Below, piece after piece: positions 6,951-14,235 of a stretch of DNA of 17,152 bases; the first letter of the stretch is position 1; every line of letters starts with the position of its first letter. The notes beneath the pieces were generated by a model. That model did not search any database and had not been told where the DNA came from. It saw nothing but the letters and a program-made list of their open reading frames with translations. The position numbers and the translations under genes are program-made. This DNA comes from CALJTV01 sp034433775 (GTDB lineage: Bacteria > Chloroflexota > Dehalococcoidia > GIF9 > UBA5629), in assembly GCA_034433775.1 (NCBI GenBank), contig DAOUAI010000088.1, positions 1 through 17,152 on the forward strand. The letters are read 5' to 3'.

Positions 6951-8795
6951 TTAACCCCAGAGGGCTTTGGCAACGTCGTCCAGCCCCAGCTCCAGCAGCT
7001 TTTCCCGGCTGGGCTTTCCGGTCTCGGTGTCCCAGCCGCGGGCACTGAAATAGTCACGGCGTATGGCGTCTATATCGAAGCTCCTGCCGGCGGTGGAGCC
7101 GGTGGCGAGGGGCGGGTTGCCGTAGACCCTGCCGGGGAACTTGTGCATATCTGCGGTGACGCCCTCGCGGATGTTGAACGCCTGGCGGATGTTGGCAGCG
7201 CGGTCGCCCACCTTCAAAATGTCGTCCATGCCCAGCCCCCAGCCGGTGGTAAGATTGACGAAGTCGGTGACGGCATCGGCAGGCATAAAGCCGATGCCGA
7301 AGATACAGAAGCCGAGACAGCTTGTGGCATGGGAAAAGTCACTGCCCATATTGGCGGCAGGACCGCGCCCGACCAGTGAGTCTTTGGGGTACGGTGGGTA
7401 CTCCAGCCCGCTAGCCGGTCGGAAACCGTAGCTGCCCTGGGTATGGCGGGCGGGGGTGGAATCGAGATAGGCGATGGCATAGTGCAAGAAGCGCTTGGGG
7501 TCATGCATCGGCACTTCCTGGCCCAGGATGTGCACGGCGAAAGCCTCGGCACCCTTGCCTATCCTTTCCGCCGCTTTCTTCTCACCGTCGGCGAGCACCG
7601 CACCGAAGCCCTCTCGCTTTGCCAGCTTTTCCGTCATGGCGACGATTGCCTGGTGGTTGCCCCAGCGCAACTCGATGCCGTCGGTGTCCCTGGTGGTGAT
7701 GATTCCGTTCTCGAAGCACTCGATGGCGAAGGCGATGGTGCAGCCGGTAGAGATGGTGTCCAGCCCATAGCGGTTGCAAATTTCATTACATTTGACGATC
7801 GATTCCAAGTTGTCGTTGAGGCACATGGAGCCGAAGGCAGCGAGCGTCTCATATTCCGGCTTGTGCACGCCTTCGGGGTATTTATACTGGCTCCCCGCCT
7901 TCATCAGCCCACCGCAGGCTACAGGACACTGCCAGCAGCCGTATTTCCGCTTCTGGATGTTGATCACGCTCTTATCGCTTATAGCGGCGGCGTTGGGGAA
8001 ATCAGCAACCGAGCCCGACCAGTTCTTCACCGGGGCATCGCCAATGCTCACCAGCAGCGCCATGCCGCCGCAGGTGCCGAAATTCTTAAAGTTCTCCACA
8101 TTGCCGCCGAGCTGCTGCATATAGGTCTGTCTGGCAGCCCTCAGTCCCGTCTCGTTGTCCAGGGGGACTTTTTTCTGCCCGCTCTTGACCGCTATCGCCT
8201 TCAATTTCTTCGAGCCCATCACTGCAGCCAGACCGGAGCGGGCAGCCGCCCGTCCCTCATTGTTGATGATGGCGGCGATAAGTGACATCTTCTCCCCCGC
8301 GGGACCGATGCTGGCAGTCCCGATGTCCTTGCCCAGTTCTGCTTCCAGTGCTGCCTCTGTCTCCGTCGTGTCCTTGCCCCAGAGCTTGCTGGCTTTTCTT
8401 ATCTCAGCTTTGCCGTTGTCTATGAGCAGATAGACCGGCTCTGCTGAGGCACCGCTGATAAACACGGCATCGAAGCCGGCGAACTTCAACCGCGGACCGA
8501 AATCGCCACCAGAGTTGGCATCACCCCAGGTGCCGGTAAGCGGTGACTTGCCCACCACCACATAGCGAGAGGCGAATAGCGATGGCGTACCGGTGAGGGT
8601 GCCGGTGACGAAGCCGAGCATGGCTTCAGGGCTTAAGGGATCTATCTTTGCTTTCTGCCGACTGAATATAATTCTGGCTCCAAGACCATAGCCACCAAAG
8701 AAATCGCGGTAAAGGCTTTCGCCGGGCGTCTCCACCCATGTCTTGCCTGCTGTTAAATCGACGAACAGGACTTTTCCCAGATAACCACCGGGCAT
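6951..8795 (-). CDS. Tungsten-type aldehyde:ferredoxin oxidoreductase family protein
   Basis: A 614-residue cytoplasmic enzyme of usual AOR length. N-terminal pterin-binding domain (about 1-210): SPLTGTWGDANSGGDFGP, IGPAGE, and ARSGLAAVMGSKKLKAIAV. 4Fe-4S ligands C287-x2-C290-x3-C294 with the fourth at C497 (SCLGFC). The helical domains contain LDTISTG (around 346-351) and LRWGNHQAIVAMTEKLAKREG. The family oxidises aldehydes to acids with ferredoxin using a tungstopterin cofactor; some members do other low-potential chemistry, such as BamB of benzoyl-CoA reductase. Start: ATG 8795 with AAGGAGGT six bases upstream; a longer in-frame start to 8834 is ignored. Monocistronic: perfect -10 at 8848-8853, repeat B behind it. 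No ferredoxin, MoaD or Bam genes are adjacent. The substrate cannot be told from sequence. Confidence 0.92.
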   Translation of the reverse strand: MPGGYLGKVLFVDLTAGKTWVETPGESLYRDFFGGYGLGARIIFSRQKAKIDPLSPEAMLGFVTGTLTGTPSLFASRYVVVGKSPLTGTWGDANSGGDFGPRLKFAGFDAVFISGASAEPVYLLIDNGKAEIRKASKLWGKDTTETEAALEAELGKDIGTASIGPAGEKMSLIAAIINNEGRAAARSGLAAVMGSKKLKAIAVKSGQKKVPLDNETGLRAARQTYMQQLGGNVENFKNFGTCGGMALLVSIGDAPVKNWSGSVADFPNAAAISDKSVINIQKRKYGCWQCPVACGGLMKAGSQYKYPEGVHKPEYETLAAFGSMCLNDNLESIVKCNEICNRYGLDTISTGCTIAFAIECFENGIITTRDTDGIELRWGNHQAIVAMTEKLAKREGFGAVLADGEKKAAERIGKGAEAFAVHILGQEVPMHDPKRFLHYAIAYLDSTPARHTQGSYGFRPASGLEYPPYPKDSLVGRGPAANMGSDFSHATSCLGFCIFGIGFMPADAVTDFVNLTTGWGLGMDDILKVGDRAANIRQAFNIREGVTADMHKFPGRVYGNPPLATGSTAGRSFDIDAIRRDYFSARGWDTETGKPSREKLLELGLDDVAKALWG

Positions 8796-8847
8796 TTCTG
8801 ACCTCCTTGAATTTTCTCTCTTGCTAGGATGCAAAAGATGTGAGCTA

Positions 8848-8853
8848 ATTATA
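8848..8853 (-). promoter_or_regulatory. -10 element of the AOR promoter
   Basis: Minus strand TATAAT, a perfect -10, places transcription near 8841 and gives a 46-base leader to the ATG at 8795. The -35 is weak (TTTCCC at 18 bases is the best fit). Confidence 0.45.
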
Positions 8854-8949
8854 CTTTAAGCTTTTGCCCCAGGGAAAGTCAGTTGTAAGTGCCCAGTGAA
8901 TTGGTGACAAATATTCTTTATCTTTGTTTTCAGGAATGGCTGGTCAACC

Positions 8950-9071
8950 CCCTCACTCTAACTCTCTCCCGCGAGGGGAGAGGGACTGCCCTCACCTGAC
9001 CTCTCCGGCAGAGGAGAGAGAGGGACTTTATTTCTCTCCTCTCACTTGATGGGAGAGGACTAAGGTGAGGG
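8950..9071. repeat. Repeat element B, 122 bp, with terminal inverted repeats
   Basis: Left end CCCTCACTCTAACTCTCTCCC. The right end, read in reverse complement, is CCCTCACCTTAG then TCCTCTCCC. Inside lie a GCGAG-loop hairpin (CTCTCCC/GGGGAGAG), a second CCCTCACCTGACC unit at about 8989, and a TTGAT-loop hairpin near the right end. Same family as A and C; the last 27 bases (9048-9074) are identical to 10853-10879 of element C. Confidence 0.85.
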
Positions 9072-9103
9072 TGAAACTCACAGCAGTTGCCGGGCGGCGG
9101 AGG

Positions 9104-10621
9104 CTAGGAAGTGGACTTGAGCCCTTGTGGCTTGGGGCTAAAATAGCCGCTCACCACCTTGCGGAAGTGGTACCCGTAAATGGCGAGCGTCACCGACAGC
9201 GGGAAAAGGCGGGGGCGTTTGAACAGCGTCCAGGTGAGCAACTTCCAGTAGAACTGCCTGCCCTTCTCTTTGATGCCAAGAAGCCACACTGATTTCAGGA
9301 ACGCCTTAATATGCTCAAAGCTAAAGTGGCTTATCCGTATCCGGGGTGGCTGGTACTCCTTGAGGAATGTCCTCACGCGCTCGTAGTAATGTTTGTGCGA
9401 GTAGATGGTCTCGACCACCTTTCTGTAACCTTTTATCAATGCACTGTAGCCCATCTTGGGGACGAAGTTGGTGGAACAATCGGTGTTATCGCCGGAGAAC
9501 CTGGCGAGTATGCGGCCCTCCCTTTTCAGTCTGCGGTAAAGCCTGGTGCCGGGAGGAGCGTTAAGCAAGCCTACCATGGCGGTGACGATGCCGCTATGCT
9601 GGATAAAGTTGATTATGTTTTCAAATATTGCCGGCGGGTCGCTATCGAAGCCGAGGATAAAGCCACCCTGCACCTGCAGTCCGTGTTTTTGCAGCTTCCT
9701 CACCGCCTGTATCAGGTCGCGGTTCATGTTCTGTGCCTTGCCGCATTCGGCAAGGCTGTCCTCGTTTACGGTCTCAATGCCGATGAATACCGAGGTGAAG
9801 TTCGCCTTTACCATTAACTGTACCAGTTCGTCATCATCAGCCATATTTACCGATGCCTGGGTAAAGAGCGTGAACGGGTATTTCCTCCTTGCCATCCAAT
9901 CGGCAATGGCGGGCAATATTTCAGCCTTGAGCTTTTTCTTGTTGCCGATGAAGTTGTCGTCGACAAGGAAGACACTGCCCCGCCACCCCAGTTCGTAGAG
10001 GGCATCGAATTCCCGGAGCAACTGTTCCGTGGTCTTTGTCCGCGGCATGTGCCCGTTGAGCACGGTGATATCACAGAACTCGCAATTGAAGGGGCAGCCC
10101 CGCGAGTATTGGACGCTCATCGCCGAGTAGTTCTTTGTGTTGATTAGCCGCCATGCAGGGACAGGGCTGGTGCTTATGTCCGGGTAGTGCTCCGGTTTGT
10201 AAATATGCTTGGCACAGCCCTTTTCCAGGTCGTCAAGAAAAAGCGGCAATATCGCCTCTGCTTCGCCGAGGACGAGGTGGTCGACCATGCCTTCAAACTC
10301 CTCTGGCGATGTGGTGAACAGGGGACCACCGGCAGCCACCTTTCTGCCCAGGCGGCGGCACCTGCTGATGACTTCCAGGGACGACTCCCGCTGCACCGCC
10401 ATAGCACTTATGAACACACAGTCTGCCCACTCAATGTCCCTGTCGCTCAAACTGGTGACATTCAGGTCAATCAGCTTTTTCTGCCACATCTCAGGGAGCA
10501 TGGCAGCAATGGTGAGCAGACCCAGCGGCGGATAAGCCGCCTTTCTGGAGACGAATTTCAGGGCGTGCCTGAAGCTCCAGAAGGTGTCGGGGTATCTGGG
10601 ATAAACGAGCAGTACCTTCAT
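9104..10621 (-). CDS. B12-binding-domain radical SAM protein (DUF4070/HpnP-like group)
   Basis: A 505-residue protein. The N-terminal cobalamin-binding-like Rossmann domain (about 1-140) has MKVLLVYPRYP, YPPLGLLTIAAMLP, VAAGGPLFTT and LVLGEAEAI. It lacks the DxHxxG cobalamin histidine motif. The radical SAM domain has the cluster motif C176-x3-C180-x2-C183 in SRGCPFNCEFCDI, followed by VFLVDDNFIGN and the SAM-barrel strands FTLFTQASVNMA, FIGIETVN and GGFILGFDSD. A C-terminal DUF4070-type region (about 310-420) has NAPPGTRLYRRLKREGR and a basic tail. Relatives include hopanoid C-2 methylase HpnP, but most are uncharacterised; the substrate here is unknown, and assigning hopanoid methylation would be over-reading. 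ATG 10621 is the first good start, though no clear ribosome site is seen. It has its own promoter (10660-10688) and is flanked by repeats B and C. Confidence 0.88.
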   Translation of the reverse strand: MKVLLVYPRYPDTFWSFRHALKFVSRKAAYPPLGLLTIAAMLPEMWQKKLIDLNVTSLSDRDIEWADCVFISAMAVQRESSLEVISRCRRLGRKVAAGGPLFTTSPEEFEGMVDHLVLGEAEAILPLFLDDLEKGCAKHIYKPEHYPDISTSPVPAWRLINTKNYSAMSVQYSRGCPFNCEFCDITVLNGHMPRTKTTEQLLREFDALYELGWRGSVFLVDDNFIGNKKKLKAEILPAIADWMARRKYPFTLFTQASVNMADDDELVQLMVKANFTSVFIGIETVNEDSLAECGKAQNMNRDLIQAVRKLQKHGLQVQGGFILGFDSDPPAIFENIINFIQHSGIVTAMVGLLNAPPGTRLYRRLKREGRILARFSGDNTDCSTNFVPKMGYSALIKGYRKVVETIYSHKHYYERVRTFLKEYQPPRIRISHFSFEHIKAFLKSVWLLGIKEKGRQFYWKLLTWTLFKRPRLFPLSVTLAIYGYHFRKVVSGYFSPKPQGLKSTS

Positions 10622-10659
10622 TCTACGCAGTCACCGTCGGTAAAGTATAATATCTGTTA

Positions 10660-10688
10660 ATAGTACTTCTAACTTTGGGTCAAGTCAA
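10660..10688 (-). promoter_or_regulatory. Sigma70-type promoter of the radical SAM gene
   Basis: Minus strand TTGACT (10683-10688), 17-base spacer, TACTAT (10660-10665). Predicted start near 10653 gives a leader of about 30 bases. Confidence 0.55.
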
Positions 10689-10722
10689 CCCCGGTATTCG
10701 CCCAGTACATTAGTGGCACTTG

Positions 10723-10876
10723 CCCTCACCTTACCTCTCCCGCAAGGGGAGAGGTATTTAAGTTTCTTCCTCTCCCTTGACGGGAGATAGCGTGTCTCAT
10801 GGTCGAGTACGCCAAACGTCGTACAGGGATTTTCTCTATTTTCCTCTCCCTCGATGGGAGAGGACTAAGGTGAGGG
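10723..10876. repeat. Repeat element C, 154 bp, most complete copy with terminal inverted repeats
   Basis: Starts CCCTCACCTTACCTCTCCC and ends with the reverse complement of CCCTCACCTTAG plus TCCTCTCCC, a near-perfect terminal inverted repeat of about 19 bases with a two-base indel. Internal hairpins: 10734-10754 (CCTCTCCC/GGGAGAGG, loop GCAAG), 10771-10787 (TCTCCC/GGGAGA) and 10843-10863 (CCTCTCCC/GGGAGAGG, loop TCGAT). A non-repeat core (about 10790-10840) carries a GTACG...CGTAC inverted repeat. No transposase gene, and no clear target duplication, is visible. Confidence 0.85.
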
Positions 10877-10987
10877 TGATAAACTGCCCCAGTGTCCTTA
10901 CCACTCTGCCATGCCCTGTGCGTGTCACTTACTATTGAGACAGGCTAGCCACCCACGACACAGCCAGGAATCCTAACATAACTTGCT

Positions 10988-12148
10988 CTAGCGCCGCTGG
11001 TCAAACCTGCGTCCCAGCAACTGTGACGCTATGGTAATCCTCTGAATTTCTATGGTGCCGCCGGCGATCCCCCACCCCCAGCCGTCGCGCATCATCCGTT
11101 CCACAGGGTACTCTTTAGAATACCCGTACCCGCCATGTATCTGTACCGCCATGGCGGTGACCTCTCTGACCATCTGATTAGCAAAGCATTTTGCCACGCT
11201 GGCTTCCAGAGGGGAAGGCAGCCCCGTGCCGGCATTTACCACCGCCCGATAAATTAAAATACGGGCAGCTTCCACCTTCATCGCCATCTCGGCGAGCATG
11301 AACTGGACGGCTTGAAATTCGCATATCTCCTTACCCCATTGCTTCCTCTGCTGGGAATACTCCATGGCTGCCTCCAGGGCTCCCTGGGCTATGCCCAGAC
11401 ACATGGTGGCATTGCCGCAGCGCTCCAGGTCGAAAGCCAGCATCAGCTTTCTGAACTCCCCTTCCTTCACCACCAGGTTCTCTTTAGGTACCCGGCAATT
11501 GTCAAAGAAAAGATCGCAGGAGGGCATCCCCCTTAAGCCCATAAACTGCTCCTGTTTACCGAAGGAAAACCCTGGTGTCCCCTTTTCTATTATCAGACCG
11601 CCGATGCCTCTGGCTCCCTTCTGCTCGCTCAGCCGCACATAGACCACATAGACATCTGATTCACCACCTCCGCTGATAAATCGCTTCTGCCCATTCACGA
11701 TATAATAGTCACCATCGAGCACCGCCCTGGTGGCAAGGTCGGTAAGGGCTGAGCCGGCTTCCGGTTCCGTCATAGCGACAGAGATCATGGACTCACCGCG
11801 GCATATCGGTGGTATATATTTCCGTTTCTGCTCTTCGGTGCCGAACTGCTCTATCACCTTGACCGGTCCCACATTGGACTCGAAAACGGGCGAGGCACAC
11901 AGATGTGAGACCCGTGCCAGCTCCTCGATTGCTAAAATAGCTTCAAAGGCAGAGCGCCCCTGCCCACCGTACTCCGCCGGCAGACACAAGCCCAAAAGCC
12001 CTAGCTCAGCCATCATTTTCACATACTGGCGCGGCAATGGCTCACCCTTTGCCTCCCACTCAGCGACCTTCCCGCGCAACTCCCTCTCGGCAAATTCATG
12101 CACCATCTTCTTCAGCATCTTCTGCTCTTCATTCAATTGAAAGTCCAT
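10988..12148 (-). CDS. Acyl-CoA dehydrogenase family flavoprotein
   Basis: A 386-residue cytoplasmic FAD enzyme of standard family length. N-terminal helical domain (1-120), middle beta domain with the FAD/substrate signature MTEPEAGS (126-133) and VNGQKRFISGG, and C-terminal helical domain with QQRKQWGKEI, QIHGGYGYSKEYPVERMMRD (336-355) and IAGGTIEIQR (361-370). The catalytic Glu usual in the (Y)EGT position is Gly here; E242 in FDLERCG lies where isovaleryl-CoA and long-chain enzymes carry their base, so it is the likely catalyst. Family reaction: alpha,beta-desaturation of an acyl-CoA with electrons passed to ETF, neither of which is encoded nearby. Start ATG 12148 with AAGGAGGT eight bases upstream. 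Monocistronic by layout. The acyl substrate (fatty, branched or cyclic) cannot be decided. Confidence 0.93.
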   Translation of the reverse strand: MDFQLNEEQKMLKKMVHEFAERELRGKVAEWEAKGEPLPRQYVKMMAELGLLGLCLPAEYGGQGRSAFEAILAIEELARVSHLCASPVFESNVGPVKVIEQFGTEEQKRKYIPPICRGESMISVAMTEPEAGSALTDLATRAVLDGDYYIVNGQKRFISGGGESDVYVVYVRLSEQKGARGIGGLIIEKGTPGFSFGKQEQFMGLRGMPSCDLFFDNCRVPKENLVVKEGEFRKLMLAFDLERCGNATMCLGIAQGALEAAMEYSQQRKQWGKEICEFQAVQFMLAEMAMKVEAARILIYRAVVNAGTGLPSPLEASVAKCFANQMVREVTAMAVQIHGGYGYSKEYPVERMMRDGWGWGIAGGTIEIQRITIASQLLGRRFDQRR

Positions 12149-12518
12149 TTCCTCTCACCTCCTTTTTTCAATCAGGTCAACTAAAGAGATGTGGCTGCTT
12201 TTAAGGCAGAGCCAGCCATGGAGATAAATCCAGGATAAACGGTGAAATAGCAAGCCCACGGGCAAATCATAACCAAACACCCATGCTTTGTAAACAGCAC
12301 CCCACTGGACCACGTCCAGCATTACCACCTGCTTTGTGGGCACACGGCGAGAAAAAGGCACAAAATTAGAGCGATGATAACATGTCCGGCGAAGCTGCTG
12401 AGAGGTACACTTACCTGAAACGGTTGGTATATAATACGCCATTACAGGCACGACACCCTCAAGCTTGTTTAAAGTCGTTGCGCCTGTTAACAAATACAAA
12501 AGGGAGGGTAATTTAAAC
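12149..12518. other. 370-base region between divergent acyl-CoA dehydrogenase and carboxylesterase genes
   Basis: Carries the ribosome sites of both flanking genes and a probable plus-strand promoter at 12406-12435. No convincing minus-strand promoter for the dehydrogenase was found. An open minus-strand frame crosses it but looks non-coding. I see no structured RNA class. Confidence 0.6.
12406..12435 (+). promoter_or_regulatory. Probable promoter of the carboxylesterase gene
   Basis: Perfect TATAAT at 12430-12435 with a weak TACACT at 18 bases (12406-12411). It would give a leader of about 77 bases to the ATG at 12519. Confidence 0.4.
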
Positions 12519-14081
12519 ATGGAAGATGTCATCGTTGAGACCACCGGAGGGAAAATTTGCGGCATCAAAGAAAAGGGGGTCTTCGCCTTCAAGGGCATTC
12601 CCTACGGAGCGCCAACAGGTGGTAAACGTCGTTTCCTGCCGCCGGAACCGGTCAAGCCATGGGCAGGGGTGCGCGACGCTGGCGATTTCGGTCCGATCTG
12701 TCCGCAGTTAGGAGGTCCGCTTGCTGATGAGACCCGACCATACGCCAATCGTCGTGTTTCAGGGTTCGTCAGGTACCTCCCTCAGAGCGAAGACTGCCTG
12801 GTGCTTAATGTGTGGACTCCGAACCTGAAAGACGGCAGCAAACACCCGGTCATGGTCTGGCTACACGGTCGTGGCTTTGCTCAGGGGGCGGGTTCGGAAA
12901 CGATGTATATAGGTACTGAGCTTGCCAAACACGGTAACGTGGTGGTCACTATTAACCACAGGCTAAATGTGTTCGGCTATTTGTATCTGGAAGAGATCGG
13001 CGGAGAGGAGTGGTCCGGCTCCGGGGTAGCCGGAATGCTAGATGCGGTACTGGCCCTCAAATGGGTCCAGGACAATATCGAAACCTTTGGCGGCGACCCG
13101 GGTCGGGTGATGATCTTCGGTGAGTCCGGCGGCGGGAGCAAGGTATCGAAGCTTCTGGCTATGCCCTGCGCCAAAGGCTTGTTCAACCGGGCTGTTATCC
13201 AGAGCGGTCCGGGAATCCGCGGCATAGAGCGCAAGGATGCTACAGAAGTTGCTGAGCGCCTGCTATCAGAGCTCGGTCTCAAGAAGAATGAACTCGATAA
13301 ACTCCAGCAGTTGCCGGCACAACAAATACTGGATGCCGTTACCAGACTGCCATCCGTAGGTCGTCGCACCAGCATAATGGGTGCTCCTACCTCAGCTATA
13401 ATGGCTTTCGCCCCCGTGGTGGATGGACATTATCTCCCCTGGCACCCGTTCGACCCGGTAGCCGCGCCAACAGCAGCGGATGTGCCGCTTATCATCGGCA
13501 CAACTCGCGATGAATCAGCGACCTTCCTGGCGGGAGACCCCAGAAGAAGGCGACTTACCGAACCTGAATTGCGCGAACGCCTCGCTCCCATGCTGGGCAA
13601 AAACCTGGACAGGATACTCAACACCTATAAGAAGACACGCCCCGAGGCTACCCCCTGGGACCTGCTGATTGGAATCAGCACTGAACCGTTTCGGCTGGCA
13701 TCTATCAAACTTGCCGAGCGTAAAGCGGTGGGCGGAACAGCTCCGGTCTTTATGTATATATTCAACTATCAGTCTGATTTCATGGGCGGGCTTTTCAAAG
13801 CAGGTCACGGAGTAGAGATCTCGTTTATTTTTGACAACATAGATGACGTGCCGTTTACCGGCTCCCGTCCTGATAGGTATGAGATGGCACGCATAATGAG
13901 CGAGACGTGGACCGCTTTTGCCCGAAGTGGTGACCCGAACCACCCAGGCATCCCTAAGTGGGAACCTTATACCCCCGAAAGGCGTGCCACCATGCTCTTT
14001 GATATACCCTGCCGGGTAGAGCTGGACCCATATCGCGAAGAGCTTGATGCCTGGGGTGACTACGAATCGGTGCTGCCGTAG
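12519..14081 (+). CDS. Type-B carboxylesterase (alpha/beta hydrolase)
   Basis: A 520-residue protein of the PnbA/cholinesterase-like family and usual length. The N-terminus has the family opening VETTGGKICGI, FKGIPYGAPTGGKRRF and the SEDCLVLNVWTP block. The catalytic triad is readable: S203 in GESGGG, E332 in GTTRDESATF and H430 in KAGHGVEISFIFDN. The oxyanion-hole motif is HGRGF (116-120) instead of the common HGGGF. No signal peptide, so it is cytoplasmic: it should hydrolyse carboxylic esters of unknown type. Start ATG 12519 with GGGAGGG ten bases upstream; an upstream in-frame ATG at 12465 lacks such a site. It reads alone from its own promoter, followed 154 bases later by a MATE gene in the same direction; a link between ester hydrolysis and export is possible but unproven. 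Confidence 0.93.
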   Translation: MEDVIVETTGGKICGIKEKGVFAFKGIPYGAPTGGKRRFLPPEPVKPWAGVRDAGDFGPICPQLGGPLADETRPYANRRVSGFVRYLPQSEDCLVLNVWTPNLKDGSKHPVMVWLHGRGFAQGAGSETMYIGTELAKHGNVVVTINHRLNVFGYLYLEEIGGEEWSGSGVAGMLDAVLALKWVQDNIETFGGDPGRVMIFGESGGGSKVSKLLAMPCAKGLFNRAVIQSGPGIRGIERKDATEVAERLLSELGLKKNELDKLQQLPAQQILDAVTRLPSVGRRTSIMGAPTSAIMAFAPVVDGHYLPWHPFDPVAAPTAADVPLIIGTTRDESATFLAGDPRRRRLTEPELRERLAPMLGKNLDRILNTYKKTRPEATPWDLLIGISTEPFRLASIKLAERKAVGGTAPVFMYIFNYQSDFMGGLFKAGHGVEISFIFDNIDDVPFTGSRPDRYEMARIMSETWTAFARSGDPNHPGIPKWEPYTPERRATMLFDIPCRVELDPYREELDAWGDYESVLP

Positions 14082-14235
14082 TCAGTGACCGCGGTACAGT
14101 ATATTTACAAGGTCTCAAATTTAGATTTTCGTCAACAGACCTTTAGATCTGGATAAAGTAAACGCCGTCACCCAGACAACGAACGAGCGCTGCTATGGCA
14201 TACCAGCGAAACATCCGACATAACTCAGACCAAAA

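Larger units (their letters stand above)
8796..9103. other. 308-base intergenic region between AOR and radical SAM genes
   Basis: Holds the AOR leader and promoter (8796-8875) and repeat element B (8950-9071). Nothing gene-like is seen. B begins 32 bases after the stop of the radical SAM gene and its hairpins could act as a weak terminator, though no T-run follows. Confidence 0.7.
10622..10987. other. 366-base intergenic region between radical SAM and acyl-CoA dehydrogenase genes
   Basis: Holds the radical SAM promoter and repeat element C. The stretch 10880-10987, just downstream of the acyl-CoA dehydrogenase stop, shows no gene and no clear terminator with a T-run. Confidence 0.7.

Noticed and set aside
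7443..8285. Long plus-strand open frame of 280 codons
   Set aside because: It lies fully antisense to the well-supported AOR gene and has no family-like motif; high-GC codon structure explains it.
8796..8834. Longer N-terminus for the AOR (start at 8834)
   Set aside because: The ribosome site AAGGAGGT sits just before the ATG at 8795 and family sequences begin near GGYLGKVLFVDL.
12155..12598. Minus-strand open frame upstream of the acyl-CoA dehydrogenase
   Set aside because: It overlaps the esterase start, has no ribosome site at any start, and its composition (many W, H, C, Y, R) is not protein-like.
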